This document shows positions 42,610 through 51,398 of a stretch of 64,000 bases of DNA, in pieces. Within the stretch, counting starts at the first letter, position 1. Each line of letters opens with the position of its first letter. Source of the DNA: Frigidibacter sp037095735 (GTDB taxonomy: Bacteria > Pseudomonadota > Alphaproteobacteria > Rhodobacterales > Rhodobacteraceae). The notes below the pieces were generated by a model. The model was given only the letters and a program-made list of their open reading frames with translations. It did not search any database and had not been told where the DNA came from. The stretch lies in the NCBI RefSeq assembly GCF_037095735.1, contig NZ_JBAWKD010000001.1, positions 186,001 to 250,000 on the forward strand, given 5' to 3'. The translations under genes and the position numbers were made by a program.

Positions 42610-42642
42610 CGGGATTCTATGCCGCTCAGTTAGCGGGCGGTT

Positions 42643-43590
42643 TCAGTAAAGCAATGCTTCCGCGGTGGGCTCGTCGGTGACGAGCCCGTTGACGATGCGC
42701 CCGGTCAGGGCGGCACGGATCGCCGCAACCTTGTTGGCCCCGGCCGCGATCCCGACCACCGGGCCGGGCCGGTTCGGGGCGATGCGGACGCCCCCCATCC
42801 GCGCGCTGATCGCGGCATCGAGATAGCGTCCCTCGCCGTCGAAGATGTTGCCGGTGACCTCGCCGGCGGCGCCCTGCGCCTGCACCTCGGCCAGTTCGGC
42901 CCGGGTGATGAACCCGTCGCGATAAAGCGGTGCATCGGTGCCCATCTGGCCGATCCCCACGAAGCAGACATCGGCCTGCGCCGCCAGATCCAGCACCGCG
43001 CGCACCGGGCGCAACGCGTGGAAGGCGTCACGCTCGGCCTTGGTTTCGGAAATCACCGGCACCGGCATCGGGTAGTGCGGCGCGCCCAGCTTGTCGGCGA
43101 TGCGCATCAGCACGTCGAAGAAGCTGGCAGAGCCGTCGGGGGCGATGTTGCCGATCAGCGAGACGATGCGGTGCCGGTCGCAGGGCTGCGGCTGCAGCTC
43201 GTCCGCCATCCAGCGCAGCGCCCGCCCGGTGCCGACCGCGATCACCTGCGGCTCGGGCCGCGACAGGTAGCGCTCGAAGACCGCCGCGGCGATGCCGCCC
43301 ACCGCGCGGGCGGCGTCGCCCGTGCCCACCGCCGGGGCGACGCGGCATTCCAGCAGGCCGAAACGGCGGGCGATCTCGGCCTCGAGCCGCAGGCAGGCGC
43401 CGATCCGATGGTCGAGCCGCACGCGGATCAGCCCCTCGGACATGGCGCGGCTGATCAGCCGCTGCACCCGCTGGCGCGAGACGCCCAGTTCGGTCGCGAT
43501 CTGGTCCTGCGTCATACCGGCGACATAGGAGAGCCAGCCCGCCCGCGCGGCCTCGTCGAGCGTCGTCACCTCGGTGTCGGTCCGGCTCAT
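42643..43590 (-). CDS. smoC: SorC-family polyol-responsive regulator
   Basis: A 315-residue regulator: an N-terminal helix-turn-helix (about 22-50, MTQDQIATELGVSRQRVQRLISRA) and a C-terminal SorC sugar-binding domain (VGTGRALRWMADEL, SLIGNIAPDG, FVGIGQMGTDAPLY, AGANKVAAIRAAL). It likely senses a phosphorylated or free polyol and controls the smo operon downstream, from which it is separated by 127 bases with candidate operator repeats. Its start overlaps the HAD phosphatase stop (ATGA). Confidence 0.88.
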   Translation of the reverse strand: MSRTDTEVTTLDEAARAGWLSYVAGMTQDQIATELGVSRQRVQRLISRAMSEGLIRVRLDHRIGACLRLEAEIARRFGLLECRVAPAVGTGDAARAVGGIAAAVFERYLSRPEPQVIAVGTGRALRWMADELQPQPCDRHRIVSLIGNIAPDGSASFFDVLMRIADKLGAPHYPMPVPVISETKAERDAFHALRPVRAVLDLAAQADVCFVGIGQMGTDAPLYRDGFITRAELAEVQAQGAAGEVTGNIFDGEGRYLDAAISARMGGVRIAPNRPGPVVGIAAGANKVAAIRAALTGRIVNGLVTDEPTAEALLY

Positions 43591-44285
43591 GCCCCCACCC
43601 TCCCCTCAAGTCGCGGTTCAATCTGGAAGATCTCGCCAAGGCTTGCAAACCTCAGCTCGGGGCGCGCCGCCTCGGGCTCGTCCTCGAGCGGCCCGGCCAG
43701 ATGGCTGCCGCCGGTGAAGCGCCAGGCCCGCATCCCCGCCGCACGCGCCGCCATCAGCCCCATCAAGCTGTCCTCGATCACCAGCGCCCGGTCCGGAGCG
43801 ACCCCCATCCGCTCGGCCGCCAGCAGGAACAGGTCGGGCGCGGGCTTGCCCTGCGCGACCATGCCCGAGGTGAAGAGCCGCCCCCCCGCGGCGCCGCCCA
43901 CCAACGCATCGAGCCCCGCGATCGCCAGCGAGCGTTCGGCCCGCGGCAGGCTCGACGAGGTCGCCACGCACCAGGGACGCCCCATCGCCGCCAGCACCCG
44001 GCCCGCGTCGCGCATCGGCGCGAGCCCGGTCTCGAAGGCGGCCAGCAGCCGGGCGCGATACTCGGCCTCGAAGGTTTCGGGCAGGTCGATGCCGAAATCG
44101 GCGCGGATCACCTTCAGCACCGTCGGATAGCTGCGCCCCAGGAAATGCCGCGCCACATAGGCCAGGTCGATCGCCACGCCGCGCGGCGCCAGCGTCTCGA
44201 CCAGCATGCGGGCACTGATGATCTCGCTGTCGATCAGCACCCCGTCGCAGTCGAAGATCACCAGATCGGGGCAGTCACGTCGCAT
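43587..44285 (-). CDS. HAD-family phosphatase, beta-phosphoglucomutase-like
   Basis: A 232-residue haloacid-dehalogenase-fold hydrolase of the CbbY/phosphoglucomutase subgroup. The nucleophile motif is FDCDGVLIDSE (Asp11 and Asp13 region), motif II CVATSSS, and motif IV ALVIEDSLMGLMAA. A helical cap domain follows motif I. It probably dephosphorylates a sugar or polyol phosphate. Its coupling to smoC (4-base overlap) suggests a role in polyol metabolism, for example removing a toxic sugar phosphate; that is inference. The ATG at 44285 is seven bases after GGAGG. Confidence 0.85.
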   Translation of the reverse strand: MRRDCPDLVIFDCDGVLIDSEIISARMLVETLAPRGVAIDLAYVARHFLGRSYPTVLKVIRADFGIDLPETFEAEYRARLLAAFETGLAPMRDAGRVLAAMGRPWCVATSSSLPRAERSLAIAGLDALVGGAAGGRLFTSGMVAQGKPAPDLFLLAAERMGVAPDRALVIEDSLMGLMAARAAGMRAWRFTGGSHLAGPLEDEPEAARPELRFASLGEIFQIEPRLEGRVGA

Positions 44286-44466
44286 TTCGCATCCTCCGTG
44301 CCCCCTCATGCCCCATTCCCGCAACCGGCGGAAGTCCGCCCGCGCGCCGATGGAACCGAGGCGGTCGCAAAAGCTTCACCCGGGTGTCACACTTGATGCG
44401 ACGGTGCCGAGACAATACACCGGCAGGAACGGCCTTCCGTCCAGAAGGCGAAATTTAGGAGATGGC

Positions 44467-45681
44467 ATGCGCATCGCAGTTCTCGGCGGCGACGGGTTCG
44501 TCGGTTGGCCCACCACCCTGCACCTGTCGAACCTCGGTCACGAGGTTCATATCGTCGACAACCTCTCGCGCCGCTGGATCGATACCGAGCTGGGCGTCCA
44601 GTCGCTGACGCCGATGGACTCGATCCAGGAACGCTGCCGGATCTGGCAGAAGGAAACCGGCCACAAGCTGCATTTCCACCTGATCGACCTGCGCGAATAC
44701 GACCGGATCAAGGGCTTCCTGCTGGAGCACAAGCCCGACGCGATCATCCACTTCGCCGAGCAGCGCGCCGCGCCCTATTCGATGAAATCGGACCGCCACA
44801 AGGTCTACACGGTCAACAACAACGTCAACGCCACGCACAACCTGCTGGCGGCGCTGGTCGAAACCGGCTGCGATGCGCATCTGGTGCACCTGGGCACGAT
44901 GGGCGTCTACGGCTATTCCTCGGTCGGCGCGCCGATCCCGGAAGGCTATCTGGACGTAGAGATCGACACCCCCACCGGCAAGAAGGGTCAGCAGATCCTC
45001 TATCCGACGAAGCCGGGCTCGGTCTATCACATGACCAAGTCGCTCGATCAGATCCTCTTCCAGTTCTACGCCCAGAACGACGGGCTGCGGATCACCGACC
45101 TGCATCAGGGCATCGTCTGGGGCACCCATACCGACCAGACCCGCCGGCACGAGCAACTGATCAACCGCTTCGACTATGACGGCGACTACGGCACCGTGCT
45201 GAACCGCTTCCTGATCCAGGCCGCGATCGGCTATCCGCTGACCGTGCACGGCACCGGCGGGCAGACCCGCGCCTTCATCCACATCCAGGACTGCGTGCGC
45301 TGCATCGAACTGGCGCTGTCGGATGCGCCGAAGGCCGGCGACCGGGTGAAGATCTTCAACCAGATGACGGAAACGCACCGCGTCCGCGATCTCGCCCAGC
45401 TGGTCGCCAAGCTGACCGGGGCCGAGGTGAAGATGCTGCCGAACCCGCGCAAGGAAGCGGCCGAGAACGACCTGATCGTGAACAACGACCAGTTCCTGTC
45501 GCTGGGCCTGAACCCGACGACGCTGGCCGATGGCCTGCTGGCCGAGGTGGTGGACGTCGCGAAGAAATACGCCCACCGCATCGACCGCAGCCGCGTCCCC
45601 GCCGTGTCCGCCTGGACCAAGGACATCGCGCAGCGCGTCGATCACGACCCCGAGGGCAAGCGGCTGAAGTCCGTCTCGTGA
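44467..45681 (+). CDS. sqdB: UDP-sulfoquinovose synthase
   Basis: A 404-residue extended short-chain dehydrogenase that builds UDP-sulfoquinovose from UDP-glucose and sulfite with bound NAD. It is the committed step of the sulfolipid SQDG of photosynthetic-type membranes. NAD loop GGDGFVGWPTTLHL is near residue 7, followed by DNLSRRWIDTELG and HFAEQRAAPYSMKS; the catalytic YHMTK motif is present. The ATG follows AGGAGATGG. The 181-base gap to the divergent HAD gene must hold promoters for both directions. sqdD overlaps its stop (GTGA). Confidence 0.95.
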   Translation: MRIAVLGGDGFVGWPTTLHLSNLGHEVHIVDNLSRRWIDTELGVQSLTPMDSIQERCRIWQKETGHKLHFHLIDLREYDRIKGFLLEHKPDAIIHFAEQRAAPYSMKSDRHKVYTVNNNVNATHNLLAALVETGCDAHLVHLGTMGVYGYSSVGAPIPEGYLDVEIDTPTGKKGQQILYPTKPGSVYHMTKSLDQILFQFYAQNDGLRITDLHQGIVWGTHTDQTRRHEQLINRFDYDGDYGTVLNRFLIQAAIGYPLTVHGTGGQTRAFIHIQDCVRCIELALSDAPKAGDRVKIFNQMTETHRVRDLAQLVAKLTGAEVKMLPNPRKEAAENDLIVNNDQFLSLGLNPTTLADGLLAEVVDVAKKYAHRIDRSRVPAVSAWTKDIAQRVDHDPEGKRLKSVS

Positions 45682-46538
45682 CCCCGACGCTGCCGCACGG
45701 CCTGACGGCGGACCGCCCGGCGCGGTCCGCCTTCGCCTATGTGACGCTCGTCACCAATCCGGACTATGCCACGGGCGCCAAGGCGCTCCTGCGCTCGATC
45801 GTCTGGACCGGGACCAAGGCCGATCTCGTCGTCCTGCACACAGACGTGGCGGCCGAGCATCTTGCGCCGCTCGCAGAGATCGGCGCCCGTCTCGTGCAGG
45901 TCGAGCTGCTGCCGACGACCGAAGAGTTCAACGAGGCGCATGCCCGCGAGGCGCTGCATGCCCGCGCGGCCTTCACCAAGGGCGACAAGCCGCCCTTCCA
46001 CACGCCCTTGGACAATTTCGCCAAGCTGCGGCTGTGGCAGCTCGACTACGAGCGGGTGGTGTTCCTCGACGCCGACACGCTGATGCTGCGCAACACCGAC
46101 GTGCTGTTCCAGTATCCCGAATTCTGCGCCGCGCCGAATGTCTACGAAAGCGTGGCCGACTTCCACCGCATGAACTCGGGCGTGTTCACCGCCCGCCCCT
46201 CGCTCGACACGTTCGAGGCGATGCTGGAGGCGCTCGACTATCCCGGCGCCTTCTGGCGGCGCACCGACCAGACCTTCCTCGAGCATTTCTTCCCTGACTG
46301 GCACGGGCTGCCGGTCTTCTACAACATGTTGCAATACGTCTGGTTCGCGATGCCCGAGCTCTGGAACTGGGGCGCGATCCACGTCCTGCACTTCCAGTAC
46401 GAGAAGCCCTGGCAGGCCCACCGCAAGGTCGAAAAGCTCGCGCCGCTGATCGAGCTGTGGAAGTCCTTCCACGATCACGGCCGCCCGCACTGGCCGATCG
46501 ACAGCCTGCCGCCGCCGGGCCTCGATTTCGTCGAATGA
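45678..46538 (+). CDS. sqdD: Sulfolipid glycosyltransferase, GT8 (glycogenin-like)
   Basis: A 286-residue family-8 glycosyltransferase: AYVTLVTNPDYATGAKALLRS at the N-terminus, the metal motif DADT in VVFLDADTLMLRNTD, and the NSGVFTARPS loop. It corresponds to SqdD of R. sphaeroides, required for SQDG assembly and proposed to transfer sulfoquinovose to diacylglycerol. The GTG start overlaps the sqdB stop by four bases, and its own stop overlaps the sqdC start. Confidence 0.9.
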   Translation: MTPTLPHGLTADRPARSAFAYVTLVTNPDYATGAKALLRSIVWTGTKADLVVLHTDVAAEHLAPLAEIGARLVQVELLPTTEEFNEAHAREALHARAAFTKGDKPPFHTPLDNFAKLRLWQLDYERVVFLDADTLMLRNTDVLFQYPEFCAAPNVYESVADFHRMNSGVFTARPSLDTFEAMLEALDYPGAFWRRTDQTFLEHFFPDWHGLPVFYNMLQYVWFAMPELWNWGAIHVLHFQYEKPWQAHRKVEKLAPLIELWKSFHDHGRPHWPIDSLPPPGLDFVE

Positions 46539-47365
46539 GGATCGCGCTCACCGGCGCCACAGGCCTCGTGGGCCGGTTCATCGAGGCCGGCGCCCGCGCC
46601 GCCGGGCACGAGGTCACACGCCTGACACGCCGCCCCGGCCCGGGCGATTTGACCTTCGATCTGTCCTCGCCGCCCCCAGCCCTCGGGGACCATGACGCGC
46701 TGATCCACTGCGCCTTCGACCATATCCCGGGCCGCTACCGCGGCGGCGAGGGCGAGGATCCCGAAGGCTTCGCCCGGCGCAACCGCGACGGCTCGCTGCG
46801 GCTCTTCGAGGTTGGCCGAGCCGCGGGGATCGGCGCCGCAATCTTCCTGTCGACCCGTGCCGTCTACGGCGACTACGCGCCCGGAACCCTGCTGACCGAA
46901 GACCTTACCCTCAGACCCGACACGCTCTACGGGCAGGTCAAGGCAGAGGTCGAGGCGGGTCTGCACGCCCTCGCCGCCCCCGGCTTCGCGCCCTCAAGCC
47001 TGCGCGCGACCGGCGTCTACGGCCCCGGCCCCGGCCACAAGTGGCAGGGACTGTTCGCCGACTATCGCGCGGGGCGGCCGATACCGCCGCGCGTCGCGAC
47101 CGAGGTGCATGGCGCCGATGTCGCCACCGCCTGCCTCGCGCTGATCAGTGCGCAGGCCACCGGCGCCTTCAACTGCTCGGACCTCACGCTCGACCAGCAC
47201 GACCTCTTGGCCGAGGTGCAGCGCCTGACCGGCTGCCCGCACGACCCGCCGCCCCGGGCAGACGCCTCGAAGGTGAATGCGATGGACTGCACACGGCTGA
47301 AAGACCTCGGCTGGCACCCCGGCGGCTGGGACCGCCTGCGCGCCGACCTGCCGGCGATGCTCTAG
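46535..47365 (+). CDS. sqdC: SqdC-like NAD-dependent epimerase/dehydratase
   Basis: A 276-residue extended short-chain dehydrogenase with GATGLVGRFIEAG at the N-terminus. LSTRAVYGDYAP and a YGQVK catalytic pair follow. The position as third gene of an sqdB-sqdD-sqdC operon matches R. sphaeroides, where sqdC is required for normal sulfolipid formation, though its exact reaction is unsettled. The ATG overlaps the sqdD stop (ATGA). It is convergent with hypE across 25 bases. Confidence 0.85.
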   Translation: MRIALTGATGLVGRFIEAGARAAGHEVTRLTRRPGPGDLTFDLSSPPPALGDHDALIHCAFDHIPGRYRGGEGEDPEGFARRNRDGSLRLFEVGRAAGIGAAIFLSTRAVYGDYAPGTLLTEDLTLRPDTLYGQVKAEVEAGLHALAAPGFAPSSLRATGVYGPGPGHKWQGLFADYRAGRPIPPRVATEVHGADVATACLALISAQATGAFNCSDLTLDQHDLLAEVQRLTGCPHDPPPRADASKVNAMDCTRLKDLGWHPGGWDRLRADLPAML

Positions 47366-47390
47366 CGGCACCCCGTCAGCCGATGATGCG

Positions 47391-48410
47391 TCAGCAGATG
47401 CGGGGCAGCTGCTCGCCCACCAGCATGTCGACGATCCGGCTGCCCCCGAACAGAGTGCGCATCGTGACCATGCCCGGATGCGCCGCGACGGCCCGCCCGA
47501 CGATGCAGGCGCCCTGCCCCTCGGGCCGGGTCCGCATCGCCGCCACCGCCGCCTCGGCCTGATCCGGCGGCACGAAGACCACCAGCCGCCCCTCGTTCGC
47601 GAGATACAGCGGATCGAGGCCGAGGATCTCGCAGACCCCCTTCACCTCGTCGCGCAGCGGCAGCGCATCCTCGTCGATCTCGATCCCCACGCCCGCCGCG
47701 CCCGCGATCTCGTTCAGCGCCGCGGCGAGCCCGCCGCGCGTCGCATCCCGCGCCGCCCGCGCCCCCGGCGCCGCCTCCAGCACCGCCGCCATCAGATGGC
47801 CCAGCGCCGCGCAATCGCTCTCGATGTCGGTCGACAAAGCCATGTCGCCCCGCGCGGCCAGGATCGACGCGCCGTGGTCGCCAAGCACGCCATTGACGAT
47901 CGCGACATCCCCCGGCCGCACCAACTCGGCCCGCATCTCACGTCCCGGCGGGATCACGCCCACGCCCGAGGTCGTGACGAACACCCCGTCGCCCTTGCCG
48001 CGCCCGACGACCTTGGTGTCGCCGGTGACGATCCGCACTCCCGCCGCCTCGGCCTCCCGCTGCATCGAGGCCGCGATCCGGCGCAGAAGCGCGATCTCGG
48101 TCCCCTCCTCGATGATGAAGGCGGCGGACAGCCAGAGCGGCCGCGCGCCGCCGACGACGAGGTCGTTCACCGTGCCGCAGACCGCGATCTTGCCGATGTC
48201 CCCGCCCGGGAACTCGAGCGGCGTCACCACGAAGCTGTCGGTGGTGAACGCCAGCCGCGCCCCCGGCTCCGCCAGCGCCGCATCTGCAAGCCGTGCCTGA
48301 TCCTCCATCCCCTCGGGCCGGAAGACGGCCGCGAACACTTCGGAGATCAGATCGCGCATCGCCTTGCCGCCGCCGCCATGCGCGAGCGTCACCCTGTCAT
48401 CCCTGAGCAT
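47391..48410 (-). CDS. hypE: Hydrogenase maturation protein HypE
   Basis: A 339-residue ATP-dependent dehydratase that turns the carbamoyl group received from HypF into thiocyanate on its C-terminal cysteine; this is the source of the Fe cyanides of the hydrogenase centre. The N-terminal glycine-rich LAHGGGGKAMRDLI is the AIRS-type ATP loop, and the last four residues are the required PRIC. It is the last gene of the hydrogenase cluster. A repeat-type hairpin lies between hypD and hypE. Confidence 0.95.
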   Translation of the reverse strand: MLRDDRVTLAHGGGGKAMRDLISEVFAAVFRPEGMEDQARLADAALAEPGARLAFTTDSFVVTPLEFPGGDIGKIAVCGTVNDLVVGGARPLWLSAAFIIEEGTEIALLRRIAASMQREAEAAGVRIVTGDTKVVGRGKGDGVFVTTSGVGVIPPGREMRAELVRPGDVAIVNGVLGDHGASILAARGDMALSTDIESDCAALGHLMAAVLEAAPGARAARDATRGGLAAALNEIAGAAGVGIEIDEDALPLRDEVKGVCEILGLDPLYLANEGRLVVFVPPDQAEAAVAAMRTRPEGQGACIVGRAVAAHPGMVTMRTLFGGSRIVDMLVGEQLPRIC

Positions 48411-48427
48411 TGTCCTGCTTTCTTACT

Positions 48428-48467
48428 GGCCCAAATATCCCGGGGGTCCGGGGGCAGCGCCCCCGGC
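48428..48467 (-). repeat. Dispersed intergenic hairpin repeat, copy 1
   Basis: On the minus strand it begins directly after the hypD stop: an 8-pair stem CCGGGGGC / GCCCCCGG with a 3-base loop, then GGACCCCCGGGATATTTGGGCC in its essentials. The same element, in the same orientation relative to the genes, recurs at 56761-56803. It may stabilise or attenuate mRNA before hypE. Confidence 0.7.
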
Positions 48468-49607
48468 CTACTCCGCCGCTACCCCGCGTGCGCCGCCATA
48501 TTGCCAGTAGGCCGCGCAGGCCCCTTCCGAGGACACCATCAGCGCCCCCAGCGGCATCTCGGGCGTGCAGCCGCGGCCGAACTGCGGACAGGCGGTGGGC
48601 TTGATCCGGCCGGTCATCACCGCCCCACAGGCACAGTCCTCGGGCTCCTCGACGACGCGCCGCGCGGCGCCGTAGCCGATGCCGAATTTCTCCTCGGCAT
48701 CGAAGGCACGATAGCCCGCCCGGATCCGCAGCCCCGAGGCGTCGATCTCGCCCAAGCCCCGCCATTCGAAGCTCGGACGCCGCTCGTAGACATCGGCGAT
48801 CGCGGCCAGCGAGACCGCGTTGCCATGCTCGGGCACGACGCGGGCATACTGGTTCTCGACCTCGGCCCGGCCCTCAGCGATCTGGCGCAGCACCATCAGC
48901 ACCGATTGCAGCAGGTCCGTCGGCTCGAACCCCGCGACGACAATCGGCTTGCCGTAGTCGGCGGCAATGAAGTCGTAGGGATGCACCCCGATCACCATCG
49001 ACACATGCCCGGGCCCGACGAAGCCGTCCAGCACCATGTGCGGATCGTCGAGCAGCGCTCGGATGGGTTCCGGCACGGTGATGTGGTTGCAGAAGACCGA
49101 GAAATTCTCCAGCCCCTCGCGCGCGGCCTGCTGGATCGCCAGCGCCGTCGAGGGCGTCGTCGTCTCGAACCCCAGCCCGAAGAACACCACCTCGCGCCCC
49201 GGGTTGCGCCGCGCCAGTTCCAACGCATCCAACGGCGAATAGACCATGCGGATGTCCGCGCCCTCGGCCTTGGCCTGCAGCAGCGATTTCCGCGTCCCCG
49301 GCACCCGCATCGCGTCGCCGAAGGTGGTGAAGATCACCTCCGGCCGCTCGGCGATCTCGATGCATTCGTCGACGCGCGCGCGCGGCAGCACGCAGACCGG
49401 GCAGCCGGGGCCGTGGATGAACTCGATCCCCTCATGCACCAGCCGGTCGAGCCCGTAGCGGAAGATCGCATGGGTGTGCCCGCCGCAGATCTCCATGATG
49501 TGCACCGGCTTCTCGCGGGTCGCGCCGATCCGGTCGGCGACAGCCGCGATCTCGGCCAGAAGCGCGCGGGCCAGCCTCGGGTCGCGGAATTCGCTCGCGT
49601 ATTTCAT
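48468..49607 (-). CDS. hypD: Hydrogenase maturation protein HypD
   Basis: A 379-residue iron-sulfur scaffold on which, with HypC, the Fe(CN)2CO unit is assembled. Key motifs: MEICGGHTHAIFRYG, GPGCPVCVLP, the thiol-redox and cluster cysteines toward the C-terminus (DCACGAVMTG, CPQFGRGCTP, SEGACAAYW). The start is the ATG at 49607 overlapping the hypC stop (ATGA); the frame stays open upstream through hypC but that is not coding. Confidence 0.95.
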   Translation of the reverse strand: MKYASEFRDPRLARALLAEIAAVADRIGATREKPVHIMEICGGHTHAIFRYGLDRLVHEGIEFIHGPGCPVCVLPRARVDECIEIAERPEVIFTTFGDAMRVPGTRKSLLQAKAEGADIRMVYSPLDALELARRNPGREVVFFGLGFETTTPSTALAIQQAAREGLENFSVFCNHITVPEPIRALLDDPHMVLDGFVGPGHVSMVIGVHPYDFIAADYGKPIVVAGFEPTDLLQSVLMVLRQIAEGRAEVENQYARVVPEHGNAVSLAAIADVYERRPSFEWRGLGEIDASGLRIRAGYRAFDAEEKFGIGYGAARRVVEEPEDCACGAVMTGRIKPTACPQFGRGCTPEMPLGALMVSSEGACAAYWQYGGARGVAAE

Positions 49608-49894
49608 GCCCGCTCCTCCAGCGCCGCGTCGCCCGCCGCCATCGCCTCCAAAGCCTCCTGCGCCTCGCCCAGATCCTGCAGCGCCTGCAGGGTCTTCGCG
49701 GCCTCTTCCGCATCGATCCGCGCCATGGCGAAGCCGACGTGGATCAGCGCCCATTCGCCCAGCAGCCCGGCAAGCGGCCCCTCGGCGATGCAGGCCACGT
49801 TGACCTCGCGCCGCACGCCCGAAACCTCGGCGATCGCCATCAGGCGGGCCTCGTCTGTGATGGCCACGATCCGTCCCGGAATTCCCAGACACAT
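49604..49894 (-). CDS. hypC: Hydrogenase maturation chaperone HypC
   Basis: A 96-residue OB-fold chaperone beginning MCLGIPGRI, in which Cys2 carries the iron unit between HypD and the large-subunit precursor. It starts at the ATG at 49894, one base after the hupR stop. The helical, acidic C-terminal tail (LQALQDLGEAQEALEAMAAG) is longer than in E. coli HypC. Confidence 0.93.
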   Translation of the reverse strand: MCLGIPGRIVAITDEARLMAIAEVSGVRREVNVACIAEGPLAGLLGEWALIHVGFAMARIDAEEAAKTLQALQDLGEAQEALEAMAAGDAALEERA

Positions 49895-49895
49895 C

Positions 49896-51398
49896 TCAGT
49901 CGTCCTCCCCCTCGTCACTCTCCGCCACAGCGGCCGCCCGGCCCGCCGGCACGATCCCGTAGCGCTCCAGCTTGGCGCGCAGCCCCACCCGGCTCAGCCC
50001 CAGCTCGGCCGCGGCCCGGCTCTTGTTCCAGCGATGCCGCGCCAGCGTCTCGCGCAGGATCCGCATCTCGACCAGCTCGACCCGGTCCTTCAGCGTGCCC
50101 TCGGCAGTCAGCACCGCCTCGGCCGAGCGGTCGGCCCCGGCCTCGCCCGGCGGCGCCTGCAGGATCGGGCGCGAGATCAGCTCGGCCCCCAGCGCCGTTC
50201 CTTGCGCGAAGATCAGCATCCGCGTCACCTCGTTGCGCAGCTCGCGCAGGTTCCCCGGCCAGTCGTAGTTTTCAAGGAATTCCAGCGCCGCCTCGTCGAA
50301 GCCATGCACCTTCTTGCCGTGCTGGCGCGCGGCCTCGAACAGGTGGTGGCTGGCCAGCAGCGCCACGTCGCCGGGTCGCGCGCGCAGCGGCGGCAGCCGC
50401 AGCTCGGCCAGCGCCAGCGCATAGTAAAGATCGGCCCGGAACCGCCCCTCGGCCACCAGCGCCCGCAGGTCCTGCACCGCGCCCACGATCAGCCGCAGGT
50501 TCGTGGTCAGCGTCTCGGACCCGCCGAGCGGCTGGAAGGCCCCGTCCTCGACCAGCCGCATCAGCGCCATCTGCATCCGGGGCGAGAACCCGTCGACCCC
50601 GTTCAGGTAAAGCGTGCCGCGGTCGGCCTTCTGCGCAAGGCCGATCTTCGTGGTCTGCACCCCGGCCAGCGCCCCGCGCTTGGCGCCGAACAGCTCGATC
50701 TCGATCAGCTCGTCGGTGAGCCCGGTGCAGTTCAGCGCATAGAACGGCCGGTCCGAGCGCAGCGAGATGTAATGCATCGCCCGCGCCAGCGCCTCTTTCC
50801 CGGTGCCGGTCTCGCCCTGGATCAGCGCCGGCACGTCGAAGCTCGCGAACTGCCGCGCGGCATCGAGCACGGCGTTCACCGGCGAATTCGGCGCGCGCAG
50901 GATCTGCTCGAACCCCATCCCCTCGCGCAGGGCGCGGCGGCGCTTTTCCAGCTTGCTCTCGGCCGTGGCCGTCAGCATCCGCATCTCGAGCGCCATCCGC
51001 TCGTTCTCGCGCGCCAGCTGGAACAGCTTCACCGCATTGCGCGCCGCGATCATCAGCTGGTCGGGATGCCAGGGCTTGGTGATGAACTGGTAGATGCCGC
51101 CCTCGTTGATCGCGGCGACCATGTCGGCGGTGTCGGTATAGCCGGTGATGACGATGCGCACCGTCTCGGGCCAGCGCTCGCGCACCTCGGTCAGCAGGTC
51201 GACGCCCGTGCGTCCCGGCATCCGCTGGTCGCAGAAGATCACCTGCACCCAGTCCTCTTCCAGCACCGTCAGCGCCGCCTCGGCCGAGCCTGCGGTCAGG
51301 ATCTCGAACTCGTCCTCGAGCGCGAGCCGCATCGCCGTTAGCGAATGCGGCTCGTCATCGACGAGCAGGATCGAGGGGCGCGAGGGCGCGGCGGCCAT
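49896..51398 (-). CDS. hupR: Hydrogenase response regulator HupR (NtrC family)
   Basis: A 500-residue regulator of hupSLC transcription. The receiver domain has VDDEP and phospho-acceptor Asp57 (IFCDQRMPG). The AAA+ domain has Walker A GETGTGKE (195-201). The C-terminal Fis-type HTH reads NKSRAAAELGLSRVGLRAKLERYGI. The sigma-54 contact loop GAFTGA is replaced by GALAGVQ (about 242-248), and Walker B reads LYLNGVDG in place of the usual LFLDEI, so ATP hydrolysis and sigma-54 activation are both doubtful. In R. capsulatus HupR works with sigma-70 and is active when unphosphorylated, under control of HupT and HupUV. The start overlaps the hypB stop (TGATG). Confidence 0.93.
   Translation of the reverse strand: MAAAPSRPSILLVDDEPHSLTAMRLALEDEFEILTAGSAEAALTVLEEDWVQVIFCDQRMPGRTGVDLLTEVRERWPETVRIVITGYTDTADMVAAINEGGIYQFITKPWHPDQLMIAARNAVKLFQLARENERMALEMRMLTATAESKLEKRRRALREGMGFEQILRAPNSPVNAVLDAARQFASFDVPALIQGETGTGKEALARAMHYISLRSDRPFYALNCTGLTDELIEIELFGAKRGALAGVQTTKIGLAQKADRGTLYLNGVDGFSPRMQMALMRLVEDGAFQPLGGSETLTTNLRLIVGAVQDLRALVAEGRFRADLYYALALAELRLPPLRARPGDVALLASHHLFEAARQHGKKVHGFDEAALEFLENYDWPGNLRELRNEVTRMLIFAQGTALGAELISRPILQAPPGEAGADRSAEAVLTAEGTLKDRVELVEMRILRETLARHRWNKSRAAAELGLSRVGLRAKLERYGIVPAGRAAAVAESDEGEDD

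Noticed and set aside
47478..51341. A plus-strand open frame of nearly 1,300 codons opposite hypE-hypD-hypC-hupR
   Set aside because: It is antisense to four clear genes, rich in Arg, Pro and Ala, and shows no domain. Long stop-free shadows are normal in very GC-rich DNA.
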